A DNA stretch of 64,000 bases from Alphaproteobacteria bacterium. Lineage in GTDB: Bacteria; Pseudomonadota; Alphaproteobacteria; Rickettsiales; Midichloriaceae. Below are positions 8,790 to 19,228 of the stretch, one piece after another. The position numbers and the translations under genes are program-made. The notes beneath the pieces are model-generated. The model made no database searches. It was not told where the DNA came from and was given only the letters and a program-made list of their open reading frames with translations. The stretch is from NCBI GenBank assembly GCA_013288625.1, contig JABDBN010000002.1:41445-105444 (forward strand), read 5' to 3'. Position 1 is the stretch's first letter, and each line of letters opens with the position of its first letter.

Positions 8790-8957
8790 TTATTTATAGG
8801 TAGGATAAGGATCAGATGTTCTTCCATCTCGGCCAATTCCCGGCCTGACAACCCCGTCGGAAAATTTACCAGGCATATTGGTCGAACATCCGATTGCCCA
8901 TGCAAAACCAACTAAGATAACTAAAATAATCGGAATTAGCTTATAGAACTTCTTCAT
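8790..8957 (-). CDS. Small putative lipoprotein (55 aa)
   Basis: Reverse-strand ORF MKKFYKLIPIILVILVGFAWAIGCSTNMPGKFSDGVVRPGIGRDGRTSDPYPTYK*: hydrophobic signal plus AIGC lipobox-like site; below the ORF-track length cutoff. Confidence 0.55.
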   Translation of the reverse strand: MKKFYKLIPIILVILVGFAWAIGCSTNMPGKFSDGVVRPGIGRDGRTSDPYPTYK

Positions 8958-9143
8958 ATATATGTTCTAATTCGACCTATTATTTTAGATTACGCTTTAA
9001 TATGCGCACGAACAAGTAAAACCATCTCCGCAAACTCCAGAAGCAGCAACTAATAGAAATATTAAAAAATATTTAATTTTCTTAATTTTTTCTTAATATT
9101 TGTCTGCTATAATTATATCCAGAACAAAATTCGGTTATTAATT

Positions 9144-10121
9144 ATGCTTAATGCTGCACCTGAGACTCTTCAAGATTATGTTGATAATTTAGATTATAAC
9201 GCCTGGAATACAGACGATCACCCTACTTTCAAAGCGATTATAGATGGCGCTGCTTTTATAGCTATTCAAGCTAGCTATTGTCAATTGGTCTGCGATCTCT
9301 ATGAGCAGACATCTCCTGAAGTCACATATTATTTCCTTACTGAAGTTATGGGCAAAAACGATACTACTGTAAAAGCCTTTATAAATAGACTTTATACCCA
9401 ATTTAAAAAACCACACTTTAACATACAGGAAGGTGCAGATCTCCGCAGCTTACTTTTCAGCTTGTGCTCAGATTTCAGAGAAGGTCGCTTTACCACAGTT
9501 TTTGGCAATAGACCGACTTCTTCGGAAGAAAGGGAGATAACTCGTGCTGCCATTATTTTCATTTTAAATGGCATGATAGACTCCTTCATACCAACTCCTG
9601 AGATTAGGAATCAGTTTGTTATTTTCAGTTCTATTATCAATGGCCGCGCTCACAACACCCTTCTTGATAGGGATTTCGAATGGCAAGATAAAACTATGGA
9701 CATGCATCAAGTCTTACTTAAGCTAGTTGATAGCCCTGTTGCTCACTATCAGGAATTTCTAGCGTTAGCTAAGCATATCAAAGACCATAATCTTACCTTA
9801 GATTTCCAAGTAGTACACTATGATTTCGGCAACTTTGAGTCTCTTCCTAATAGTATAACTGATGAACAAATTAGAGGAGAAGTACAGACTGTTCTCAATA
9901 ATTTGAGAACGCATCAGGATCGACGTTATCAGCCAATGCCAGCACCTTTGGCTGCCGCTATTGCACCAGGGGCTCTACCGCATGGCGCGGCGCACCTAGC
10001 CGCTGTTCATCATGCTCATGATAGAAGCTGCACTGCGAAGATTTTGTTGCCTTTCCAACTATGTTACAATGCTGTTTCTACGCTGGTTTATAATATCGCT
10101 CACGCTTTGCATATTGTTTAA
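9144..10121 (+). CDS. Hypothetical protein
   Basis: 325-aa ORF in an accessory region; no recognised domain. Confidence 0.65.
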   Translation: MLNAAPETLQDYVDNLDYNAWNTDDHPTFKAIIDGAAFIAIQASYCQLVCDLYEQTSPEVTYYFLTEVMGKNDTTVKAFINRLYTQFKKPHFNIQEGADLRSLLFSLCSDFREGRFTTVFGNRPTSSEEREITRAAIIFILNGMIDSFIPTPEIRNQFVIFSSIINGRAHNTLLDRDFEWQDKTMDMHQVLLKLVDSPVAHYQEFLALAKHIKDHNLTLDFQVVHYDFGNFESLPNSITDEQIRGEVQTVLNNLRTHQDRRYQPMPAPLAAAIAPGALPHGAAHLAAVHHAHDRSCTAKILLPFQLCYNAVSTLVYNIAHALHIV

Positions 10122-10230
10122 ATTTAATATAATAACGGTTGCATACTTGATTCTTCTGCGCCAAACTTACAAGTTCAGAATGGAAGATTCTGTCCACCCT
10201 GGCTCTTTTTATGCGCAACACTCACAAAAC

Positions 10231-10270
10231 ACCATGAAAATTGTAACGTACCCTTTACAAATTTCATGGT
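10231..10270. repeat. Strong inverted repeat / hairpin
   Basis: ACCATGAAAATTGTAA-cgtaccct-TTACAAATTTCATGGT: 16-bp arms, one mismatch, 8-nt loop; no poly-T directly after on + strand. Confidence 0.75.
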
Positions 10271-10339
10271 AAAAATAAGTTGTCACTCTATAGAACCTAA
10301 AGTAATAACTAGGGAGTTGTTTTACACTCATAGGTACAC

Positions 10340-11032
10340 ATGAAAAGAGAACGAGAGGCTAATCCAGATAGCAACGATAAAGGGACCCGCTCTAAAATGC
10401 CATCTGTTTGGCAAGCAGCAGTATCATTTACAAATGGAGACCTCTCGTTCAGAGAGTCTTTTGCATGCATACTATTCCCTTCTCCAGCCAGCCGCCTTGC
10501 AAAGCTAGATTTGGTAACACTGTTAAATATAACGAAGTACGTAGTGGGAACAGGCTTTGGTTCTTTTATTCAAGCTGATTCTTTGTATTTAGGAGTAGCT
10601 AATAGTTATTTGAGTGATAACCATTTAACTCATGAGGCATTTAAAGAATATGAAACTAGTGCCTATAAGGTTTCTCATATAAAAGTTGCAGCTGAATTTA
10701 TGGCAGAAGTTATTATAAAAATCCATTTAGAAGATTTTCTTAGGCACAGGCAGAGTGCTTTATTAGGTTTTGGGCATTATCAACTTGAGGATTTACTATA
10801 CACTACATTGATCTATAGAGCTGCTGAGTTTGACTGGCATGTTTGTAAAGAGTTTAGACAAGGTATTATGCATGTAACGGATAAAACTTTACTAATTCAA
10901 TCAGCGCGTGGAAACGAAAAGTTTGATCAATCTATACGAAATGCTGTAGACAAATGCATTACCAATTGGGTGAAACGGTTAACTGCTTCACGAGCTGAGC
11001 TACCGCAAGAAGAGCAACTGGCGCAATCATAA
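10340..11032 (+). CDS. Ankyrin-less paralog of the C-terminal domain of the 11133-12362 protein
   Basis: Shares RESFACI..., NITKYVVG, SHIxxAxEFM, TLIxRxxEFxWxVxKxFRxxIM, and xxCxxxWVxxL with the downstream protein. Confidence 0.75.
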   Translation: MKREREANPDSNDKGTRSKMPSVWQAAVSFTNGDLSFRESFACILFPSPASRLAKLDLVTLLNITKYVVGTGFGSFIQADSLYLGVANSYLSDNHLTHEAFKEYETSAYKVSHIKVAAEFMAEVIIKIHLEDFLRHRQSALLGFGHYQLEDLLYTTLIYRAAEFDWHVCKEFRQGIMHVTDKTLLIQSARGNEKFDQSIRNAVDKCITNWVKRLTASRAELPQEEQLAQS

Positions 11033-11132
11033 CAAACCACCGCCTAGCTTTTTTGGCTTCGCAAATTATTTAATTTGAATGCAGTTAAATAATTGTTAGG
11101 ATGAATTACAAATTATTCGCATATAGCCATCT

Positions 11133-12362
11133 ATGAAAGGAAACTTAAAACCACCGCCTTTTAACTACGATGCTTTATACGATGCAATATGCGAGGGTAA
11201 TCTTACCAAAGTTAAGAGAAACTTAGCTGCCACCCCATCTCTTGCAAAGAAGAAAACAAATGCTGGCAAGAATATTCTTCACATTGCTGCAGCTCATGGG
11301 CAAATACATTTATTTAATTATTTTGCTGCCACCTACCCGAAGCTCTTACACATGAATACCTGGCATGGCTCCAATATTCTCCTCACTTCGGCAGCAAATG
11401 GGCAATTGCAAATGTTTATACATATTGAGAACAACTATCCAGCGCTTTTACATGAAAAATCATACGTTGGCTGGAATCCGCTGCACATTGCAGCCGCTAA
11501 TGGACAAAGAAAAATGTTTATGCGCATTGCAAGAACCCATCCCGATTTTCTACTTGAGAAAGATAATGATGGACTTACTGTGCTTCATATCGCAGTTGCT
11601 GTGGACAACCGTGAAATGTTTTTATCTATTGCAGGCACATACCCAAGCCTTATCGGTATGAAAACTAAAACTGGCGAAACCGCATTGGATATGCTTAACC
11701 AAACTAAATTTCCTGACAAAGAACAGCTCAAAAAAGCTGCATCAACAGTTTATGAGTTAGTTTCACCGAAAAATCGCTGGCTTAGAGAAAGCTTTGCCTG
11801 CATTATCTATGCCCCACAAAGAAGCCGGGTAGCTTTATTACCCCTGGATGTAAGAAAACATATAATGAAATATTTAGTAGGTTCAGATTTTCAATGTATA
11901 ACTAGCTTTGATAAGTTTTATATGAAATTAGTCAATATGCATTTGAGAGATAGGGAGCTAACACACGTCGAGTTTAGTAAAAATGAGGTAAGACAATATG
12001 ATACATCTCACATTACTGCGGCAGTTGAATTTATGTCAGGCATTATTGTGAAAGTTCATAATGATTTTGCAAAAGGTGTTATGCCTGCCATAAAACCCTC
12101 GCAGAAATGCCGGCTTCAAGAATGGCTGAGCTCCACATTAATAGCACGAGGTTGTGAATTTAGTTGGCTAGTCACCAAAGACTTTAGACATAACATAATG
12201 TTAAATATGAGGGAACTGCTGTTCGATCTATACTCAAAAGAACTTACACCTAATAAGCTAACTGTAATCGGGTCTGTAAGCAAATGTGTCAATAAGTGGG
12301 TTGAGACACTAAGCAATACTTCTGCCTTTCAGAAGGGAAATGAGCATGTACCTGCTTTATAA
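11133..12362 (+). CDS. Ankyrin-repeat protein with C-terminal F-box-like motif
   Basis: ANK units (NILHIAAAHGQIHLF..., NPLHIAAANGQRKMF..., TVLHIAVAVDNREMF...) followed by ALLPLDVRKHIMKYLVG, resembling an F-box/PRANC start. Confidence 0.8.
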   Translation: MKGNLKPPPFNYDALYDAICEGNLTKVKRNLAATPSLAKKKTNAGKNILHIAAAHGQIHLFNYFAATYPKLLHMNTWHGSNILLTSAANGQLQMFIHIENNYPALLHEKSYVGWNPLHIAAANGQRKMFMRIARTHPDFLLEKDNDGLTVLHIAVAVDNREMFLSIAGTYPSLIGMKTKTGETALDMLNQTKFPDKEQLKKAASTVYELVSPKNRWLRESFACIIYAPQRSRVALLPLDVRKHIMKYLVGSDFQCITSFDKFYMKLVNMHLRDRELTHVEFSKNEVRQYDTSHITAAVEFMSGIIVKVHNDFAKGVMPAIKPSQKCRLQEWLSSTLIARGCEFSWLVTKDFRHNIMLNMRELLFDLYSKELTPNKLTVIGSVSKCVNKWVETLSNTSAFQKGNEHVPAL

Positions 12363-12455
12363 CCAGCGCGAGAATTTTTGAAAGGGGCTAACTTTGCATT
12401 TAACAATCATAATAAGGAGTAGTATACTCTTTCTCTAACTGGAATTGCATAATCA

Positions 12456-15400
12456 ATGGCGCAAGAAATTATACATTTACCTTCCAATATGGAAGGCCTA
12501 AAGCTGAGAGCATTATTACAACAGCACGACTTCATTTGCCTTGTGTCCAATGAGGCCAACCGTTTTGATGCCATTGCCGAAAACATCCTATTCTTTAATA
12601 GCGATGTCGAGGTGCTGAAGCTGCCTGCCTGGGACTCTCTGCCTTATGACCGCATATCACCAAGCCAAATGGTTATGAGTCAAAGGCTTGCGACATTTGC
12701 CAGGCTGCAGAACTTAACTGGCAAAACAGTTTTGCTGCTGGATATCCGCGCACTTATCCAAAAGACCATCGCATCTGATATATTGCAGAAGTTTGTGCTC
12801 GAGATCAAAGTCGGTGAAAATTTATCGCGCGAGCTCTTACAAGGAGCAGTACACGAGGCGGGGTTCGTGCGTTTGATAAATGCCGTCCACCCTGGCGAAT
12901 ATGCAGCGCGCGGCGGCATTATCGATATAGTTCTCGACGATAGCGGCCAGGGTTACCGCATAGATTTTTTTGGCGATCATGTAGAATCTATAAGGTTATT
13001 TAACACCGACACCCAAATGGGTGGCGAGAGGATCAATTCTGTTACCATCGTGCCTTCAAATGAAGTCATGCTTGGGCACACTGCCATTGAGAGCTTTAAG
13101 GAGAACTATCGGAGCTTATTTGGCGTCACCAACGATCCCCTTTTTGATTCTATATCTACCGGACGAAGGTATGCAGGAATGGAAAACTGGTTGCCTTTGT
13201 TTTATGACCACATGGGCACAGTACTCGATTATTGTCCGGCGGGAATGCTTATACTTTTGCCTCAAACATTGCCAGGGGAAATCACAGCCTATCAGGCTAA
13301 CATTATAGAACAATATGAGGCGCGAAATAAAGTTGCCGCACCAAAAGACAAAACTGCAGCCCCCTACTACCCTTTGCCTCCCGAACAGCTTTTTCTCAGC
13401 GAATCGCAACTTTCAGGTATAATTGCACCTTTTAATCAATGCTATTATTCACCGTTTGCTGATGATAACGCAGATATTAAGCTGCTGCCTAACTTGCGCG
13501 CGACCGCGGCTGCAAATAATCAAAGCCCTTTTGAATCGCTAAAAGCTAAACTCGCAGTTGCAGATAATAGCATCAGCGTCCTGTGCTGCTTTACCAAGGG
13601 ATCACGCGATCGACTCGCCGGCATTCTCCATGATCACTCTATAACTTTCTCTGTTCATGATGGCTTTGATTCGCTGACTACCGTTGCCAAAGGTGTGCTC
13701 GGACTCACCATACTACCGCTGGAGTACGGGTATAGCTTTTTCAACTTTGTATTATATAGCGAGAAGGATTTGCTTGGAGAACGCTTTGTGCGAAAGCCTA
13801 AAAGCAAAAAGCTCAAGCAGCAAATATTTTCAGAACTAAATACTATGGCAGAAGGTGAGCTGGTGGTGCATGCCGAGCATGGTATCGGCCGGTTTGAGGG
13901 ATTGGAAACTCTCAAGGTCGCCAATTTAGTTCATGATTTTGTCAAGCTGACTTATGCCGGCAATGACAAACTCTACCTGCCCGTTGAAAACCTTGAGCTG
14001 CTTACCCGCTATGGCGGCGAAGATGCAACTCTGGATAAGCTTGGGGGCGCCGCATGGCAATCGCGTAAATCCAAGCTTAAGAGCCGCATCAAGCTGGCAG
14101 CTGAAAGCCTGCTTAAAATTGCAGCAGCCCGCCAGCTTAATCATACGGAACCTGTAACAGTTATTCACGACCTATACGAAGAATTCTGCACTCGCTTTCC
14201 CTACGTGGAAACTGAAGATCAACTAAGTGCCATAGAAGATGTGAGCCATGATTTGCGTCTCGATCGCCCTATGGACAGGTTGATATGTGGCGATGTAGGT
14301 TTTGGCAAAACCGAAGTTGCACTACGGGCAGTTTTTCAGGCCGTCGCCTGCACACATCCATCGCAGGTTGCTATTTTAGTTCCTACTACCTTACTTGCCC
14401 GCCAGCACTACAGAACCTTCACAGAGCGTTTTAGCGGATTCCCTATTAAAATCAGGCAACTGTCTCGCTTCACTCCCAATAAAGAGATAAAGCATATAAA
14501 AGAAGAACTCGCTGAGGGCAGCGTTGACATCGTAATAGGCACGCATGCACTACTCGCTAAGGATATTAAATTTGCCAACCTGGGACTTATCGTTATCGAT
14601 GAAGAGCAACACTTTGGGGTTGCTCAAAAAGAGAAGCTTAGGGAACTGCGGGCGAATTGTCATGCCCTGACGCTTTCAGCTACTCCAATTCCCCGAACCC
14701 TGCAAATGTCACTAACAGGAATTCGCGAGTTAAGTCTCGTGGCCACTCCACCTCTCGACAGGTTTCCGATTAGAACCACGGTTGTGCCTTATGACACCTT
14801 AACGATTAAAGAAGCGATAGTGCGCGAGTTTTATCGTGGGGGGCGAATATTCTACGTAACTCCGCGAATTGCTTATATAGATGGGATTATCGAAATCCTG
14901 CGCGAGTTGGTTCCTGAAGTGAAAGCAGTACCTGCACACGGGCAGTTAACTGCGCTGCAGCTGGATAAAATTATGAATGATTTTTATGATGGCAAATTTC
15001 AGATACTGGTTTCTACCAGCATTGTTGAATCGGGTCTCGACATACCTATGGCCAACACGATAATTGTCGACAGGGCGCATATGTTCGGACTTGCTCAGCT
15101 TTACCAGATCAGAGGCCGGGTAGGTAGAAGCAATACCCAGGCGTACGCCTACCTGACCTACCCTTCTGGTCTCAAGTTGAACCTGGTTGCCGAAAAGCGT
15201 CTTACTATTCTGCAATCGCTCGATTCTTTGGGGGCAGGTTTTTCCATCGCCTCCCACGATATGGATATTCGCGGCTATGGCAATTTGGTCGGCGAAGAAC
15301 AATCGGGGCACATTAAGGAAGTAGGACTTGAGCTCTATCAGCAGATGCTGGAAGATGCGATTCATGCTCTCAAGGATTCAGGTGAGGTTCAGCAGGCAGA

Positions 15401-15839
15401 CAGTTGGAGCCCGGTGCTTAATATCGGTTTGTCCATCCAGATTCCTGAAAACTATATTCCGGATATATCGTTGCGGTTATCGCTTTATAGAAGGATTGCA
15501 GCTCTAACCACCGAGTCTGAGGTGGAGTCCTTTGCTGCTGAAATGATCGATCGTTTTGGTCCTTTGCCAGAAGAAGCAGAATATCTGCTCGCAGTTGTAA
15601 AATTGAAAAGCCTGGCAAAGGCTGTGAATGTTGAGAAAATTGAGCTGGGTGATAAAGCCTTGATATTAGCATTTAAAAACAATACACCGGCTAATAGTGA
15701 CAAAATTATCAACCTTCTGAACAACAGCCTGGGACAAGCAAAGCTCCGGCCTGATGCCAGACTTTTGATTGCGTGCACCTGGAAAACTCCTGCAGAAATT
15801 ATACCTGGGTTGCAGAAAACTCTTCTCAGCCTGGCTTAA
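12456..15839 (+). CDS. mfd: Transcription-repair coupling factor
   Basis: 1127 aa; helicase motifs GDVGFGKTEVALRA, DEEQHFGV, LSATPIPRTL, QIRGRVGRS. Confidence 0.97.
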   Translation: MAQEIIHLPSNMEGLKLRALLQQHDFICLVSNEANRFDAIAENILFFNSDVEVLKLPAWDSLPYDRISPSQMVMSQRLATFARLQNLTGKTVLLLDIRALIQKTIASDILQKFVLEIKVGENLSRELLQGAVHEAGFVRLINAVHPGEYAARGGIIDIVLDDSGQGYRIDFFGDHVESIRLFNTDTQMGGERINSVTIVPSNEVMLGHTAIESFKENYRSLFGVTNDPLFDSISTGRRYAGMENWLPLFYDHMGTVLDYCPAGMLILLPQTLPGEITAYQANIIEQYEARNKVAAPKDKTAAPYYPLPPEQLFLSESQLSGIIAPFNQCYYSPFADDNADIKLLPNLRATAAANNQSPFESLKAKLAVADNSISVLCCFTKGSRDRLAGILHDHSITFSVHDGFDSLTTVAKGVLGLTILPLEYGYSFFNFVLYSEKDLLGERFVRKPKSKKLKQQIFSELNTMAEGELVVHAEHGIGRFEGLETLKVANLVHDFVKLTYAGNDKLYLPVENLELLTRYGGEDATLDKLGGAAWQSRKSKLKSRIKLAAESLLKIAAARQLNHTEPVTVIHDLYEEFCTRFPYVETEDQLSAIEDVSHDLRLDRPMDRLICGDVGFGKTEVALRAVFQAVACTHPSQVAILVPTTLLARQHYRTFTERFSGFPIKIRQLSRFTPNKEIKHIKEELAEGSVDIVIGTHALLAKDIKFANLGLIVIDEEQHFGVAQKEKLRELRANCHALTLSATPIPRTLQMSLTGIRELSLVATPPLDRFPIRTTVVPYDTLTIKEAIVREFYRGGRIFYVTPRIAYIDGIIEILRELVPEVKAVPAHGQLTALQLDKIMNDFYDGKFQILVSTSIVESGLDIPMANTIIVDRAHMFGLAQLYQIRGRVGRSNTQAYAYLTYPSGLKLNLVAEKRLTILQSLDSLGAGFSIASHDMDIRGYGNLVGEEQSGHIKEVGLELYQQMLEDAIHALKDSGEVQQADSWSPVLNIGLSIQIPENYIPDISLRLSLYRRIAALTTESEVESFAAEMIDRFGPLPEEAEYLLAVVKLKSLAKAVNVEKIELGDKALILAFKNNTPANSDKIINLLNNSLGQAKLRPDARLLIACTWKTPAEIIPGLQKTLLSLA

Positions 15840-15876
15840 CCTGTTTAAGTTAGTAGGTGATAATGAGATATAATTT

Positions 15877-17868
15877 ATGAAGTTATTATTTTTACTATGT
15901 TTTTTACTAGCTAGTTGTATTTGTATAGATGCCCATGCACAAAACACAACGCCGGTAACCATCGCTAAAGCCACTCTGGTAAACCCTGACGATGCTAACT
16001 TGCAGCGGATTATTCGGCTTGCTCTGGATGAGAAATGGCTTAATGCCCGTGATGAAGCTGCGAAATATAGCGATCCGGCATTTGCTACCGCGGTGGTGAC
16101 TACAATCAAACTCTACCAATCTCCTAAATCGTTTACTGCGCTAGAGATCAAATCCTTTTTGGAAAAGAATGACTGGATACCTCTGGAACTCTTCGCTAAC
16201 CGTATGGAAAGAGCCATTAATTTTGACTACCCTGCTGAGTCTGTAATAAATTGGTTTACCTTTCGAGAACCTACTACTAATCAGGGTAAATTTAACTTAC
16301 TGCATGCCAATATAGTAAGGAGCACTCTGTCATTAAATGATAATGATACTAAGGAGTTATTAAGGTATTATTGGAGGACAACTGAATTTGACTTGGCTTC
16401 AGAAGAGTACTTTCTTAAGAAGTATAAAAACTACCTCACTATCGAAGATTGCCTTAATAAAATTGAATTCCTCACTTGGCGTGGTCAGCTAACTTATGCC
16501 GAAAAGCTGATCAATATACTACCAAAAAAATATACTACTCTGTCCAACCTTAGGTTACAGCTAGCAAAGAAGCCGGAAATGCTAGCGAAACTGATGCACG
16601 GTAGGAGTAAAGCAGAGCGTTCAGATAACTACATTCAATATGTCTATATAAATCAGTTGCTAGACAATGGCCAAGAATCTGAGGCTTTCCAGAGGCTACG
16701 AAGTTTTGAGACCCGTGAATATAATGAGAAATGGTGGAAGTTAAAGAATATCGCTATACGCAATGTACTTCGGGAAAAGCAGTATTTGTCAGCATATAAT
16801 CTAGCTATAAAACACGGGCTTGGAAATGGGCAGGAATTTGCTGAGGCAGAGTGGCTTGCTGGCTGGATTGCCCTCAGATTCTTAAATGAATACGATAAAG
16901 CCGTCATGCATTTCCAGGTTTTGTTTGATAACGCCAAACTGGCTAACACAAGATCAAAGGCCGCATATTGGTTGGCCAGGGGATATGAAGCCCTGGGTGA
17001 GGAGAGCAATGCCACCAAATGGTTTGAAATCTCATCGCAATATCCTGGCACTTTTTATGGGCATATTAGTCTGGGCAGATTGCATGGCAGCAGCAAAGTG
17101 GATTACTTTGCTGACAATGCTGTCTCTAAAGGATCTCCGCGCTTTAGGAGCGAAAAAGCCTGGAAGCTGGCAAAGTTCTCTTTTTACTTATATAGAAATG
17201 GGGCTAATAAGTTCGCTCGTCAATTAATAGAAACCCTTCCTGATCTCGAGCTTGCTGGTGATGAAGTTCAGGATATTGCTAAACTCTTCCTTGACAATGG
17301 ACTGTACTACCTGGCTGTAGATTTGAGCAAAACTATGGCAAATAAATCTGGCATACTGGTTCGTGCCGGCTATCCTGCGCATGTACCTATTTATGCTAAT
17401 CATCTTCCTAAAGGTTTATACTTGGGTATAATTCGTCAGGAAAGCAACTTTAATCAAACTGCTTTAAGCTCAGCAGGAGCGCAAGGCTTAATGCAGCTTA
17501 TGCCAGGCACCGATGCTAAACTCTCTAGGGATTTGGGGTTACAGGGCAAACGAAACTCTTCAGACTCTTCTCAAAATGTTCTTAAAGGTGTAACTTATGT
17601 AAACCAGCTTTACGCGCAGTATGGAAATCTGGTTTTAGCGCTGGCAGCTTACAATGCTGGGCCTGGCAACGTAAATAAGTGGCTTACCCGCTATGGTGAT
17701 CCGCGAAATTTCAGTTCAGAATATCAAGCTGTAGACTGGATCGAATCTATACCGTATAATGAGACTCGTAATTATGTTAAGAAGGTTCTGGAGAATTTTG
17801 CTATCTACGACAGCATGCTTTCTCCTCAACATCATGCAAAAACCCTTCTAGCCTATATTGAGAGATAA
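15877..17868 (+). CDS. slt: Soluble lytic murein transglycosylase
   Basis: Signal peptide; SLT motif IIRQESNFNQTALSSAGAQGLMQLMPGT ... LALAAYNAGPGNV. Confidence 0.93.
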   Translation: MKLLFLLCFLLASCICIDAHAQNTTPVTIAKATLVNPDDANLQRIIRLALDEKWLNARDEAAKYSDPAFATAVVTTIKLYQSPKSFTALEIKSFLEKNDWIPLELFANRMERAINFDYPAESVINWFTFREPTTNQGKFNLLHANIVRSTLSLNDNDTKELLRYYWRTTEFDLASEEYFLKKYKNYLTIEDCLNKIEFLTWRGQLTYAEKLINILPKKYTTLSNLRLQLAKKPEMLAKLMHGRSKAERSDNYIQYVYINQLLDNGQESEAFQRLRSFETREYNEKWWKLKNIAIRNVLREKQYLSAYNLAIKHGLGNGQEFAEAEWLAGWIALRFLNEYDKAVMHFQVLFDNAKLANTRSKAAYWLARGYEALGEESNATKWFEISSQYPGTFYGHISLGRLHGSSKVDYFADNAVSKGSPRFRSEKAWKLAKFSFYLYRNGANKFARQLIETLPDLELAGDEVQDIAKLFLDNGLYYLAVDLSKTMANKSGILVRAGYPAHVPIYANHLPKGLYLGIIRQESNFNQTALSSAGAQGLMQLMPGTDAKLSRDLGLQGKRNSSDSSQNVLKGVTYVNQLYAQYGNLVLALAAYNAGPGNVNKWLTRYGDPRNFSSEYQAVDWIESIPYNETRNYVKKVLENFAIYDSMLSPQHHAKTLLAYIER

Positions 17869-19194
17869 ATGTTACAAGATACTATATTTGCTCTTTCGAC
17901 AGTAGTCGGAAAATCCGGAGTTGCAGTTGTTCGTATAAGTGGCGAGTATGCTCTTAAAGTCGTGAAGGATTTAGGTGTTAAGCACAAGCTTCTCCCAAAT
18001 GAATTTAAACTTGCTAAGCTTTATCACCCTTTCAGTTTTGAAATTTTAGATCAGGCGATTACACTATTTTTTCAGGCCCCTCACTCTTTTACTGGCGAAG
18101 ATATAGTTGAGCTACATCTTCATGGAAGTGTTGCTGTAGTCAAGGATGTAATTGCAGCTCTTAACAGTTTAAACTACCTTAGACTGGCTGAACCTGGTGA
18201 ATTTTCTAAGCGAGCTTTTTTTAATGGTAAGATGGACTTGACCCAGGCTGAAGGACTTGTGCAGCTCATAGAAGCTGAGACTACCGTTCAGCGGCAAGTT
18301 GCCTTTAGGCAGTTTTCAGGTGAACTTGAAAATCTCTATGAAAACTGGAGGAAATCACTTATTTCTCTTTTGGCGCGAGTAGAAGCTTTGATTGATTTTC
18401 CTGAAGATGATATTCCTGATAGCGTTGTAAGCGAAATAGAAGCTGGAGTTCATAACCTGATGACTAAAATTGAAAACCACTTGGCTACAGCGGCTAGCGG
18501 CGAAGTTATCGCTCGGGGTATAAAAGTGGCTATAATTGGCGCTCCTAACGTTGGAAAATCCAGTCTGTTGAACTTACTGGCTAAAAGGGACGTAGCTATT
18601 GTAGCAGACATTGCCGGAACCACGCGAGACGTGATTGAAGTAAAGATTGATTTAAAAGGATTTCCTGTAATTATACACGACACTGCAGGACTACGAGAGA
18701 CAACAGACGCGGTCGAGCTTGAGGGAGTACGAAGAGCGCAAAGAGCTTCGCACGAAAGTGATATCAATATCTATATGTTAGATGCTACTGCCACAAATAG
18801 TGACGATATTCTGCCTCATGTATTTGACAAACCGCACCTTATACTTATAAATAAAATGGATTTGCTTTCTCATGCTAAGCTTGTCAGTCCAGATAATTAC
18901 TATAGAGTGAGCGTTAGAGAAGGCTTGGGCATAGACAGTTTTCTGCAAGCGCTTTTACGACTTGTTGAGGAAACTTACACCCCTTCCGCTGATCCAATTA
19001 TTACCCAAGAACGTTACCGCAAATTATTGAGCGAGTGTTTGCATTACATTAAGAGTTTTAAAATTTCGTCTCAACTAGAAGTTTCTGCCGAATATTTGCG
19101 GTTAGCTGCTTCTTGCATCGGCAGCATTACTGGCAAGATTGAGGTTGACGAGATACTGGATGAAATCTTTAGTTCTTTCTGTATTGGAAAATAA
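17869..19194 (+). CDS. mnmE: tRNA modification GTPase MnmE
   Basis: [21 protein letters not shown]-terminal FCIGK. Confidence 0.97.
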   Translation: MLQDTIFALSTVVGKSGVAVVRISGEYALKVVKDLGVKHKLLPNEFKLAKLYHPFSFEILDQAITLFFQAPHSFTGEDIVELHLHGSVAVVKDVIAALNSLNYLRLAEPGEFSKRAFFNGKMDLTQAEGLVQLIEAETTVQRQVAFRQFSGELENLYENWRKSLISLLARVEALIDFPEDDIPDSVVSEIEAGVHNLMTKIENHLATAASGEVIARGIKVAIIGAPNVGKSSLLNLLAKRDVAIVADIAGTTRDVIEVKIDLKGFPVIIHDTAGLRETTDAVELEGVRRAQRASHESDINIYMLDATATNSDDILPHVFDKPHLILINKMDLLSHAKLVSPDNYYRVSVREGLGIDSFLQALLRLVEETYTPSADPIITQERYRKLLSECLHYIKSFKISSQLEVSAEYLRLAASCIGSITGKIEVDEILDEIFSSFCIGK

Positions 19195-19206
19195 ATGTTA
19201 TAGTTA

Positions 19207-19222
19207 TGTTTCACGTGAAACA
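19207..19222. promoter_or_regulatory. parS centromere site
   Basis: TGTTTCACGTGAAACA, exact 16-bp palindrome matching the canonical parS; parAB in the same cluster. Confidence 0.92.
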
Positions 19223-19228
19223 CAAGTT

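Noticed and set aside
9082-9096. TTAATTTTTTCTTAA as a CtrA box upstream of the 9144 gene
   Set aside because: Matches TTAA-N7-TTAA but lies in a low-complexity T-rich run with no link to CtrA-type genes; likely chance.
8990-9100. Very short reverse-strand Cys-rich peptide (KKIKYFLIFLLVAASGVCGDGFTCSCAY)
   Set aside because: No ATG/GTG/TTG start found in frame nearby; too short to support.
10012-10272. 86-aa + strand ORF overlapping the end of 9144-10121
   Set aside because: Alternate frame of a longer ORF and runs through the hairpin; no coding evidence.
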